From the NCBI GenBank assembly GCA_037954235.1, contig JBBMOA010000013.1, forward strand, positions 10,011,001-10,075,000: a DNA stretch of 64,000 nt, written 5' to 3'. Below, piece by piece: positions 12,670 to 22,783 of this stretch (its first letter is position 1; each line of letters opens with the position of its first letter). A program made the translations under genes and the position numbers. A model generated the notes under the pieces. The model did not search any database, was not told the origin of the DNA, and saw only the letters and a list, made by a program, of their open reading frames with translations. This stretch comes from Aulostomus chinensis (lineage: Eukaryota > Chordata > Actinopteri > Syngnathiformes > Aulostomidae).

Positions 12670-12788
12670 GAAGTGATGGAAGACATGGCCAGACCTGCCT
12701 TATGATATACATATAAAGGATGTTCACCACAATGGGCCCTGCGTTGCGAGACAGTCAGCAAAAAAGAGTAGAGGGAGCAGGGGAAAGA

Positions 12789-12794
12789 TTTATT
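12789..12794 (-). terminator. Candidate polyadenylation signal for the short-tail form
   Basis: AATAAA on the minus strand, about 590 bases past the short-tail TAA and inside the intron before the long-tail exon. If the M4 exon is a terminal exon in some messages, this hexamer is the nearest canonical signal. Such hexamers are frequent by chance in AT-rich DNA, so this is only a candidate. Confidence 0.25.
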
Positions 12795-13313
12795 TAGAGT
12801 GACAGATAGATAGATAGATGTACCACTGTGATTCAAATTGCCTTTATACCTGTGCTGCAGAGGGACTTTTTTTTTTAACTGTGAACTAATAAGTGAAGAT
12901 CTGAAAGTGTCATTAAAAAAAAAAAAGCTGAAATAAAAAGTTTCATGTGTTTAAATAAGTTGTAGACTGTGCAGTGCCTACCACAAAATATTTCAAGTTG
13001 ATATACAGTTATTTTAGTGGAGGTGTTGATCTAAAGATCGACTCGAAGAAGGAAAATGCACCACCATGGAGAAAATTCATGTTTGATTTATAACCGTTTC
13101 AGCTTCAGTGCTCGAACTGAGATCTTCAAAAGGTATAAAGGCAATTTTAAATCAAGTGATTGAAGACAACTGCAGGAGATCAGTGACATAAAGATTGAGC
13201 CAGGGAGCATCAGAAGGAGAGAGAGGTACAGGAGAGTGTTTGCACTGCGGTGGAAGCCGTGAAAGGCCCTACTGTGATCACGGTTAGATGGGCGGGGGGG
13301 TGAGGAGGCGGAT

Positions 13314-13341
13314 GTCATCATCATCATCATCATCATCATCA
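13314..13341. repeat. (ATC)n trinucleotide repeat
   Basis: About nine ATC units, 45-72 bases past the short-tail stop codon, so it would lie in the 3' UTR of the short-tail message. Confidence 0.9.
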
Positions 13342-13385
13342 CGGCTTGATCACAGCATTTCCTACCCCGTGGCTGTGCTCTGCCC

Positions 13386-13520
13386 TTATATCTTAACAGT
13401 GTTGTTGGCGTACAAGCCGTAGCTCTGTAGCTCTGTGTAGGGGGCGCTAGCACCACTGTCTAAGGCTGAGCAGTGAAAGGCCTGAGCAGCTGATGCAGCA
13501 GCGGCTCGCGCGGTGGACAC
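13386..13520 (-). CDS. gria1: Alternative gria1 short C-terminal tail (M4 exon read-through)
   Basis: If the donor after SRRMK is not used, the frame continues for 44 residues: VSTARAAAASAAQAFHCSAL, DSGASAPYTELQSYGLYANN, TVKI, then TAA. The end has the spacing Y-x-x-Y-x-x-x-(S/T)-V-K-I seen in the short tails of GluA2, GluA3 and GluA4c, which bind class II PDZ proteins such as PICK1 and GRIP. GluA4c arises by a similar insertion between M4 and the long-tail exon, so the arrangement has a family precedent. High GC and open frame, against stop-rich AT-rich intron on both sides, support coding. Use as a real transcript is inferred. The resulting protein portion in the window would be 834 residues. 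Confidence 0.72.
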   Translation of the reverse strand: MSTARAAAASAAQAFHCSALDSGASAPYTELQSYGLYANNTVKI

Positions 13521-13655
13521 CTTCATTCGCCGCGACTCAGTCCGGGACTTGTAGCAGAACTCCACCAGTGCCACCAGCATGGCCAGGCCCAGGCCGCCGA
13601 TCAGGATGTAGAAGACCCCTGCCACATTACTGAGGCTCAGAGCGCTGGTCTTGTC
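13521..13655 (-). CDS. gria1: gria1 exon, M4 helix and proximal tail (equivalent of exon 16), spliced form
   Basis: The exon starts after TCTGCAG and encodes DKTSALSLSNVAGVFYILIG, GLGLAMLVALVEFCYKSRTE, SRRMK: the pre-M4 linker, the M4 membrane helix and the membrane-proximal cytoplasmic tail. The cysteine of EFCYKSR matches the palmitoylated cysteine known in AMPA subunits, and TES aligns with the GluA1 SES phosphorylation cluster. If spliced at AAG|GTGTCC the exon is 135 bp, 45 codons, and joins the long-tail exon in phase 0. The donor is weak and the frame stays open through it (see the short-tail entry). Confidence 0.95.
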
Positions 13656-16600
13656 CTGCAGAGTGGGAGCGAGGGAGGGAGAGGAGGGAGTAGAGCCAGG
13701 CAGTGAGGAAGGGTGTTGGAGCAGAGCAACGCAAAACACTTGACAAGTTCACACACATAAAACAGACACACACACACATTTATATAAATCATGTGCAAGG
13801 ACTCAAATGCATAAGTAGAAACACAAATACACACAGTCTCATTCAAACCAATCCTACATACACACACACACACCCACACACACACTCTTTCGGTAAATAC
13901 GAAATGACAAGACACACATTCACACAGACAAAAACTAAAATAACAGGAACATATCGAAGGCCTGTCTCACAAAGCAGTTCACTGGATAACTTTGGGAATT
14001 TCAGTCTCACAGACAAGACAGCTTGAGTTCAAACTACGTCACCATGGCAACTAACAGCACAGACTGAACCCATAAAGATAATTTTGACAGAACCACCACC
14101 TTTACCGCTGGATCCATTTGTGGAATACTGTGTTCAAGTGACAGAGAGACATCTTTACAAACTAGCGCCCTCCAAATGCACACCACTTTAAAAAAAAAGC
14201 TCAAAAAAAGCATAGTTTTTTCTTTAACTGTAGCCCATCACTGCAGCCGTCATCAATAGACAATCTCAGGGTGATGAAAGGCAGAGCTTTGCAGCAAAAC
14301 CAGAGGGCTGCAGAACATTCATATAAGTAAGACGGATTCCGACTGTGCCTTAATAAGGGGCAGTTATCAGCCTTTTAATTTCAAAATGAAAGAACGTCTA
14401 CAAACACAAGATAAGCTGAGGGTACTTTAGTCAAACTAGGTTTTGGACACACAGCTTCATCCAGAACTTGTTTTCATATTTGTGTGCTTTTCCTTGACTT
14501 TTGCTTCCTGGTTAGTTGGCTGATGTTTAATCTGCATTTACTGAACAGGAGGGCACACGTAAACTGTATGAAAATACAGAAACTGAGAAAGTCTGCTTTG
14601 AAGTCAAAGCTTTTACGCCATTATCTCCCAAATCTGGTCATCATTTTTGATTTAATGAGCTATTTCATTGACCAACTTTGTTATTTCACGGTAAATAAAT
14701 TGACCCTTTCTCACAAGATAACTCACGATAGCAAGATAACACGCCATTATCACGAGACAACTGCATAAAAAAAATCCGTTACGGCCGCACTCTGCTTCTG
14801 TACGTAACATACATAGATGTGTTGGTAAATCACAGTAATAAAAACAGTGTATTATGAGCTGTGTGAGACCAGTCAGACACAAAATCAAGGAAATCTGACT
14901 GTATAGAACTTGATTTGTGAGACAGACCTCAGATGTTGGAAATATATATTTAGTATTGATATCTATTTTACTTTCCTTAACATTAAAACTGTACTCAGAA
15001 GGCATTTTACTCTCAGCAGTATATTTATTGAGAGGAGAGGTACAGGTAACGTGAACAAACACCCCACGACACATGCGTTCATGCAGCAGCAGCACAACAA
15101 ATATTTACTTTGAAACAGCAGCATATTCTAGGTTGTTATTGTCTGTTGTGATGGCATCTACTTACATTCATGTCTATTTATAGTCCCTTCATGAAATGTA
15201 ATCAAGTCAAGCTAACAGGCTCTCAGGGAACAACTGGCTCTAACAAGGATGCTCACTTGAGTAGGTAAATATCACATGACAACTTTTTGTTCATACAGGT
15301 GTAATGTAAATAAGATGTGTTACAGGGTTATAACTTCATAACTGTTAATGATACTTTGTGATTTAATCTTCCTCATCTCGGGTAGATTGACAAAGTCAGC
15401 CAGTGTCTACAAAGAACCCTGTCGTTAAATCCAGGGGACACAGGATATAGGAAGTTTAAGAGGGGGGCTTGTTGGGGGTGTCCAACTTGAGTTGATGACC
15501 AAGAGAAGAAAAGTGCTATTTTTACCAGTAGTGTTTATTTTCACTGTAACTATCACAAGAGCTTACAAGCTAAAACCTGCAGTGAGTGATAGCAGCAGCA
15601 GCAGCACAGGGAGGACATGAGGAAGGACTGACTGACGCTAATGCTGTGTTCAAGACCTCTTGGAAGTTGAGACAAAATTAACTCAGAGAGGATAAGAAAA
15701 TGAAATGAATGACACCGTTGAACGGAAACTTCGGTATGGTTTCATGTCTCCAACTTGACGTCACCTCATACACCACGCATCGCGGCTTTCTTCCTTAACA
15801 ATAAGAACTTAAATGATGAATATACAGCGTATGGAATACATTGACGCATCCCTCTGATTACAGACAGTAGTGTAATTTAACAGCTATGTAGTGGCTTGAT
15901 AATATTACAGTGGGGTTTTTACCCTCTGAGTTACCCCGCAGCATGAACACAGAGATGTTAGATGTGCATGCAACTCTGCAACGGAAGAGCTGGTGCAGGA
16001 ATAAAGGTTACGACGTAACATGTTCAGAGGTTTCAGCTCTTAATGTCCTCCTCATGGCCTCCTTTGTCTGCGCCTCCTGTTTGCATGAGTCCAAATTAAT
16101 CTACTGTTATGATCATCGTAACGTTTGATCTTTGTCTTTGTGTGTGTTTGGTGACTTGTTTATGGTCTGTTTTTAAGAGGATTTATACGGTCTTGATGCT
16201 AATTATGGTCTGTAGAACACACTTGATGGATGCACTGCACAATATTTAGTTGCACACTCGTAATGAACATTAAATCTGACAACACAAACTCATCAGTGGG
16301 GAGAACTAGACACCAGAGTGCCACCAAAGTACGTGCCCGGATATAAGACGATGCTTCTTGTGGGAATTACATTTTAAACAGAGAGGTTGAATTATAGTTG
16401 ATGTTTTCATACAACAGCAGATGCTCTCTTGCATGGCAAAGTAATCATGCACGATAGAAAGCTTGTTTTCATCGCTGCTTTGAAGTAGTACGACTGTCTG
16501 GCAACAAAGTTTCTTGCGAGTTCATTTATTGCTTCCACGTAGGAAATAAATTACTTTTTGGTGCAAATATCTTTTTTACAGAAGCGTTAAAACTTTTAAA

Positions 16601-17375
16601 CACAAGCCAACAAAACCATTTTTTCCTCATATGAGCCCTCCTCACAGAATTGTAAAAAAAAAAAAAACCTCATTTACCACCATTTGAAACAAAATCTGAC
16701 GACAGTCACTGAGAAGCATCGCCTGGATTTCTCACTGTCGAATCTTAAAATTTACAATTTATGTGTTAAAGTTCCCCCAAATTGTATTATTTCCTCTCGT
16801 ATCATGTTAGAGGATACTTTCAATGGCTTTAAAGTAATTTTGATATCAGCAATTATGTTGTACAGTCTTCATATTAGTATTAGTTGATTAGACAGCGTTC
16901 ATAGATTTGAATGGACAAAGGAAAGGTTTCATCTTTATAGTTCTGATGGAGGAATCTTTGATTCAATGTGATTTTTTTTCAAAATTCAAACTTTTCAATA
17001 ATGTAATCAAATCCTTCTTTTTAACAAGTTTGATATTTCATAACTTAGCAGAATTCATGCCATTAAGCCGTCAATCCAACCCAACTGCAATTTTGTTGGT
17101 AATGAGTACTGAAAAGAGGAATTCAAGAGGTCAGGTGTGGTGTATTTGCCTGCCTTGTTGCATTTTTTTTTTTTAGGGTTTTTTGAAATAAAAAAAACAG
17201 GTGTTGGGGTCAGTGGTCTTATACTCGGGCAAGTACTGTAGTCCTGCTAGAGTCACATTGGGAGTAACTGCTCAGTGTTATAGAGGCTGAGGTTGGGATC
17301 TGGGGCTGGTCTAGGATCAGGGCAGGGTTGTGCTGGAAGGTGCTGTGAGGTGACAGAACCGGCATGGAGACTGAC
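13656..17375 (-). other. gria1: gria1 intron between flip and M4 exons (3.7 kb)
   Basis: Contains degenerate (CA)n tracts at about 13770-13890 next to the M4 exon and no other recognised feature. Confidence 0.85.
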
Positions 17376-17490
17376 CTTTCTTCCGGAGTCCTTGCTGCCA
17401 CACTCCCCTTTATCGTACCACCATTTGTTTTTCAGTTTGTCTAAGACGGCTTGTTCATTGAGTTTCAACACCGCTAGGTTTACTGGGACT
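17376..17490 (-). CDS. gria1: gria1 flip exon (mutually exclusive with flop)
   Basis: The 115 bp exon encodes VPVNLAVLKLNEQAVLDKLK, NKWWYDKGECGSKDSGRK. The V after EQA and the GSKDSG(S/R)K ending mark it as flip. It is odd in having Asn (AAT, 17457-17459) where mammalian flip has Ser in KLSEQG, and Ala for the following Gly. Codon third positions differ from the flop exon throughout the shared stretch, so recent gene conversion is unlikely. Acceptor GGTTGGAAG|A has a poor pyrimidine tract, which may reflect regulated exon choice. Donor AAG|GTCAGT. Confidence 0.97.
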
Positions 17491-18061
17491 CTTCCAACCA
17501 TAAAGAAATAACATAAATAACATATTATACCATGTTATTTTATGTTATTGACTCAGAAACACAGAGCAGCAAAATACATAGACACGTTAATGCTTGACCT
17601 TGCTCATGGTCAGAGAAACAACTCATCACACACAAGCACGCACACTCAAATATATATAAATATATATACATATAGCATCATTAGAAAAATCAGAGTCAAA
17701 GTGATATACATTAATACTTCATCTAGCTTGGTTAGCTTGCTCCCTAAGGTAGTAGATGTGTATTAATGTATCACTTCAGGTAACCGGCACACTGCATACA
17801 ATCATCATCATCAGTGATGTTTCAATTGCAACTTTGTCAAAAGCATTGTATTAAATGAAAATATTTCAAAGCCACTAAATATATCCATGCTGTCTGTCAC
17901 TGAGCACCAGCTGGTGTGTTTACTGGAGCCCCCCCACCCCCCAATCACAGTCAGACAAAGTGTTATAGAGCAGTGTGGGCCTGCCGGTTACCCCCCTCCC
18001 CATACACCCCCACTCCTGGTGGTGGTGGGTTACCCGCAGGGTTTATCAAACTGGCTCTGAC

Positions 18062-18176
18062 CTTGGAGTCCCCGCCCCCGCTGCCGCACTCTCCCTTGTC
18101 GTACCACCACTTGTTTTTCAATTTGTCCAAGAGGCCCTGCTCGTTCAGTTTTAACACTGCCAGGTTTACTGGGTTT
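18062..18176 (-). CDS. gria1: gria1 flop exon (mutually exclusive with flip)
   Basis: The 115 bp exon adds A to the split arginine and encodes NPVNLAVLKLNEQGLLDKLK, NKWWYDKGECGSGGGDSK. Asn-Glu-Gln-Gly-Leu and the GSGGGDSK end are the accepted flop signature. It is the upstream of two duplicated exons, the order found in mammals. Acceptor TTTTCAAG; donor AAG|GTCAGA. The protein segment forms the last helix of S2 at the dimer interface and sets desensitisation rate in AMPA receptors. It shares its length and frame with flip, 571 bp downstream. Confidence 0.98.
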
Positions 18177-21100
18177 CTTGAAAATAATATAAGATGATAG
18201 CCATTAGGAGACACTCTATGGGACAGATATAAAGAGATTGGTCGCATGGTGGTGGTGATTATGACAACATTGATTTGAAACTCCTGCAAGATGCTACTGA
18301 TATGAAGCAGGAGTGCTGGCTTTAGATGCACATGTTTGATTAATGTTAGTTGTACATCTGCAATGGGCTGAGATGCTGAATGCCCATATAGCAGTCGAGT
18401 CAGGTTTTACCAAGCAGGGGCCTCAGAGGGAGGCAGAGCAGACACTATAAATGGAGATGCCTTGGATGTGGAAGTCTGTCTGCAGATGGTAATTTCCTTT
18501 TCAGCGGCACCAGCATTGAGATTGCTATGGTAACTAACCTATCAAAATTCAACCCATAATGGCAGCCTGGTGAATAGAAGCCCACGATGATTAATTTATA
18601 ACTATCGGCTTAGACAAATGAAGACAGAAACTTTGGATGTTTTAACTGTCAGGTTATCTTGAACAACAAAGGGCTGAAAGGAAAATGTGTGACCCAAAGC
18701 ATCTCCTCAAGGGTTGCTCTCTCTCTCTCTGGTGAGTGTGTGTATGTGTGTATTTCCTATAGCTGACAAGCTGCGGACAAAGACTCTCTCCATTCACAAA
18801 TCACAGAAAGGCAATCAAAATTTGCATAAAAGAGGGGAAGATTACAGCTTTTGCCGCATTGTCTTTTTCCTCAAATCAGTGTCAATTCTCCTGGGCTGTA
18901 ACAATTTTGTTTCGTGATAGTCTGCCTTTCTCGCTAGTAGATGAAGAAGACTCTTTATCCCCAACCTAAAGTGCAGAAAACAGCTGTAGGGAACACAGTA
19001 ATCCTCAGAGCTGGTAAAACCTCTGAATTCTTTCTCAGCCAAGTGGACTCAGACAAAAAGAAAGAAGTCAAAGTGAGTGGACATGGATGGTCCGGAGACC
19101 TGCGAGTCAGTGGTTAGATTGGTCAGTTGATGTCAGGGAGGCTTTGTTAGGTAGGATGGGGTTAAAGGAACATGGCAACTTTTGTTTGTTGTCCTCCCCA
19201 GAACTAGATAAGATACTACTTACCCTTCTCTCCTTTGAGGGGGGCTTTAGGGAGCTGACACCCACAGGGACCAACTGACTTAGCACAATCAAAAATGAGT
19301 ATGTTCCACAGCATGTAAACACACCGACTGTCTTCCTTTTGTGCATTGTGCTAAGCTAACTAGCAGTCAGCTCTCTAATGAACACACTGATCACCATACA
19401 ATAGATCGCAGCAATGACCATGTCATTTTTTAACCTCTTCTTTTCTTACATGTTAAAACATAACCAACCCAGGGAACATTTTTAAGAATGGCAGCAAAGA
19501 CCATTTTAACAGAAGCAAGTTTCAACCTGTAACCAAGTTCTAGAGCACCTAAACCAAAATAATCTCTAGCTTCATAGAACAATTCTCTTTGAGTCACCTC
19601 TTGAGTGGTACCTCAAATGAAGGTCTTGGTCAATTCATTGATTTTTTTAAGTGTTTTCTCTTTAGGAGGGAAGATGGTTGCTAAAAATAATGATTTTGAT
19701 AGAACACATTCTATTGTTACTCGACTATTATTCTATCATTCAATTGCCATTTCAAAAAAATCTTCTTTGATTTCATTTTTTTGTTGCCTACCAATTGTTT
19801 TCACATGAATCATTATAATTAGTTGTAACACCTACTACTGTGATACAATCTTTTCTAGAATATAAATCGTCTGGCCGTGTGATGCTCCTTTCTAACCAGA
19901 CACCTTCAATTTTGTCGTGGATAGGTTTTGCTCAAGACAATTCCTTATAAAAGTGAAGATGTTCATTCAAAATATCAAGTTCTCCTTGTCTTTTTTTTTT
20001 TTTTTTTTTTAAATAACAACAGTTATATCAAGGGATATGCCAAGTCAGTCACTTTCTCTCCACTGCTGCATGTTTTTATCGCTAACTCCGTTAACTCGTT
20101 TCATTTTGTTAAAGCAACTGATTAATAGGCAGGATAGAAAGGGCAGCGGACAAGGGAAAACCTGGTTTCACACCTTTTTGTATTTCATATCTTTTTTGTT
20201 AACACCCTCTTCACATGCTGTGGAACATGCTGTTCCACTACCATTCATTCTGCTAAAAGAACCAGCAGTCAGCTGGTCTCTGTGTGTTTCAGCTCTGTAA
20301 TGCACACACAGAGGTGAGAATGAGCATCTATCCTCTTGTCTAGCTCCAAAGGAGGATGGTGGCTAAATGTATTTCCCTTCAAAAGTTGCCTTGTTCCTTG
20401 AACTGTCAGGCAGGGTGGCTGGACATTATACATGGAAGAAATGAATCACAGAAAATATGCAGAACATTTCACAGAATGATCGACAATATTGCAGTTTAAG
20501 GCAAGCAGTCAGTACAACCTGTAAAAATAAAAATGAAGTCATTTGTTTTGCAATGAGCTCCATTACACCTGCAATGCCCCTTGTTAGTCATTTGTACATA
20601 TTTTCACATACATCACACTGCAGGTGTAACTCTACTCTTTGAAGACACCGGATGTTCACATATGTCTGATTCCAGGTCAGCAGCAAACATCTACTGGAAT
20701 ATGAAAAACGGTGTCCTTCAATATGACAATTACAACTTTAATTGTAATTAAAACAGGCAGGATCAGACAATGTGAAGGGCCACAGTGGCATCCTGAAGTT
20801 AACATTCATGTCTCCAGCAGTTATTATCAGAGAGAGGGAGATGATGGAAGCCTCCCACACGGTAGGTCTGGACCAATAAGACTACGTGATTTAATTTAGT
20901 CACTTAACTTATCATATTGCAGCACTTCCTTGCTGTAGAGAATAATTGAAGTGAAATTTGAAGGAAACATTTTTAGTGAAAACAATCTGACCTCTGGCTG
21001 CCAACCAAGGTGGTAACCCAAATCATTCCTCAGCGATTTTGAATGAAATCTCTCCATATGGCTCCTTTCATTAAAATGAATGAGGCCTATTAGAGACAGA

Positions 21101-21811
21101 TTAAAAGCTTCAGATGCCTCTAGCTCCTCCACTCTCTCTGTAGTAGCAGCAGAAATATGAATGGAAAGCTGGTTAAGGTGTTAATGTGATGTGAAATGGC
21201 ACCTGCTGCTGTTCTTGGACATTCAGTATGACATTATCATTCATTACATCCGTTATTACATTGAATGTGACAAACAGAAAAAATCAACTCCATGTTAAAG
21301 GTGTGAGCTCTGGCTTAAGTGAAGAGGTGGCTGTGTGGGATGCGATCTTTTTGACCCGGTTGGTTTGTAAGAGGTACAAATTTTTCGTGTTTGAAGTGAT
21401 GCTTTTCAAAAAATGAAACCAGCCATCGGCTTGAGGAGAAGACTCAGAATGCAATTAGAAAACTAAATTTGCCTTGCTAAAAAAGGTAGAGACATCTCAC
21501 AGTGCCGCTTTACACTTCTGCTAGTGCTCACATGTTTGGGTTAGTTGCATACTATTTATTTGCAGACACAAACATACAAACATAAACTGAATGTGAAAAT
21601 GGGAAATGTGGGAACATGTAAACTGAACAAAAACATGTTAGAAGAAGTAAAAGGCATTATGTGTAAAACAATCAAAATACTACATTGTTCTGATGACAAG
21701 ATATGTTGGTCAAAGCCAATAAAAAATGAGTATCATACATGAGCTTGATGGATGAATCAAGAGATGTCAAATGATGTACAAGGCTTTTCTCCTGCAGTGG
21801 CAGGAGCTTAC
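18177..21811 (-). other. gria1: gria1 intron between S2 core exon and flop (3.6 kb)
   Basis: About a third of this intron is the composite MITE at 19162-20402. A 21-base T run lies at about 19990-20011 within it. The rest shows nothing recognisable. The 571 bp flop-flip intron (17491-18061) has only C-rich stretches near flop. Confidence 0.85.
19162..20402. mobile_element. TTAA-type MITE, composite (copy 2)
   Basis: The left edge TTAAAGGAACATGGCAACTT and the right edge (complement of AAGTTGCCTTGTTCCTTGAA) form an imperfect inverted repeat, the same family as the element at 12001-12669. The interior motif containing CTAACTAGCAGTCAGCT occurs near 19350 and a diverged form (GAACCAGCAGTCAGCTGGTC) near 20260, so two copies may be nested or recombined. 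About 1.24 kb, non-coding, in the intron between the S2 core exon and flop. Confidence 0.6.
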
Positions 21812-22059
21812 CTGAGGGGGGAGCCCTTAGGAGTAGCAATGCCATAACCTTTAGAGTCCAGATTCCCTCCCACTTTCATAGTGTCGCAGGGTTTCCTCTG
21901 CTCTATGTACTCATTCATGGTGGACTCCAGCAGGTAGGCATACTTGCCCTTGGACTTCCTGACTCTCATCACGCCCTCGTCTGTGGTTTTGACAAACACA
22001 GACGGGTCGGCCGCCTTCATGTAGGACCACATCTTCTCAAACACAGCGATCTTTGACCT
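21812..22059 (-). CDS. gria1: gria1 exon, ligand-binding domain S2 core (equivalent of exon 13)
   Basis: The 248 bp exon encodes RSKIAVFEKMWSYMKAADPS, VFVKTTDEGVMRVRKSKGKY, AYLLESTMNEYIEQRKPCDT and MKVGGNLDSKGYGIATPKGS, then PLR. The Glu of LLESTMN binds the agonist amino group in this family. FEKMW.YMK..PSVFV.TT.EG resembles GluA1 (GluA3/4 have YEKMW and FLLESTMN preceded by FA). It ends CTC AG|GTAAGC, so the arginine codon is completed by whichever of the flip or flop exons is used. Length matches mammals exactly. Confidence 0.98.
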
Positions 22060-22248
22060 CTGACAGCCAGGAGAGAAACAGAGAAGGACATAATGTCAGA
22101 GTGGATGCTTTATCCCAGGACTTCACAATTAGCGAAGCATGATATTGGATTTTTTTTTCTGTCAGTCTCTGCTGATACCAGTGACGTGATGATATTATAG
22201 AGTATCTCTGATGAGCGTTAATAAATGCTGGATATTTTTGTGTGTCAC

Positions 22249-22447
22249 CCTGAAAAACTCTTTGGTGGAGCCGGCATCCAGTGTTCCATAGGCGATCTCT
22301 GTCTGCTTGGCCAAATCTTCAGCGCTCTCTATAGGCGACACCATCCTCTCCACTGTGAGGAAGGCAGCCAAGTTGGCCGTATAGGATGAGATGATGATGA
22401 GGGTGAAGAACCACCAGACGCCTCCGACAATGCGCCCTGACAGAGAG
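22249..22447 (-). CDS. gria1: gria1 exon, M3 gate helix and start of S2 (equivalent of exon 12)
   Basis: The 199 bp exon completes the split arginine and encodes SLSGRIVGGVWWFFTLIIIS, SYTANLAAFLTVERM, and then S2 starting SPIESAEDLAKQTEIAYG to GSTKEFFR. SYTANLAAF is the near-invariant M3 gating motif of ionotropic glutamate receptors, and the Ser-Thr of GSTKEFF contact the agonist in this family. Acceptor TTTTTTCAG|CTCTCTG; donor AGG|GTGACA. Length is identical to mammals. It follows the 16.5 kb intron and is 189 bp from the next exon. Confidence 0.98.
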
Positions 22448-22707
22448 CTGAAAAAACACAGCATCATTGCTTACAGCGAAATGCTAACATGTATGTTTAA
22501 TTAACGCATCTCATTTCTTCTCTGAACACACATACAATCAATTACATGTTAATTAGGTGAATGGGAAAATAAATATTGGAGGCATGCATTTGTTTTCCTT
22601 CTTGGCAAATTTTTGCACGCGATCAGAGAAGGCAATCTAAAAACCCCGGTGTTGTTCACACCATCCAAATGACCTACATTGCATCACACTCCCCCTGCAC
22701 TTTCTCT

Positions 22708-22712
<5 letters not shown>

Positions 22713-22780
<68 letters not shown>
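22713..22780. repeat. (AC)n microsatellite
   Basis: About 34 perfect AC units, 266 bases upstream (in gene direction) of the M3 exon acceptor, within the large intron. Confidence 0.98.

Positions 22781-22783
<3 letters not shown>

Larger units (their letters stand above)
11035..13385 (-). other. gria1: gria1 intron before the long-tail exon, or short-tail 3' UTR
   Basis: In the long-tail message this is intron (running from 13520); in the proposed short-tail message its high-coordinate part is 3' UTR. It carries the MITE at 12001-12669, the (ATC)n tract, a candidate poly(A) signal at 12789-12794 and a TAAT-rich patch at 11440-11760. Confidence 0.7.

Noticed and set aside
13088..13385. Minus-strand frame 122 residues with a poly-Met run
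   Set aside because: Overlaps the region past the short-tail stop; the Met run is the (ATC)n repeat and there is no homology to the receptor.
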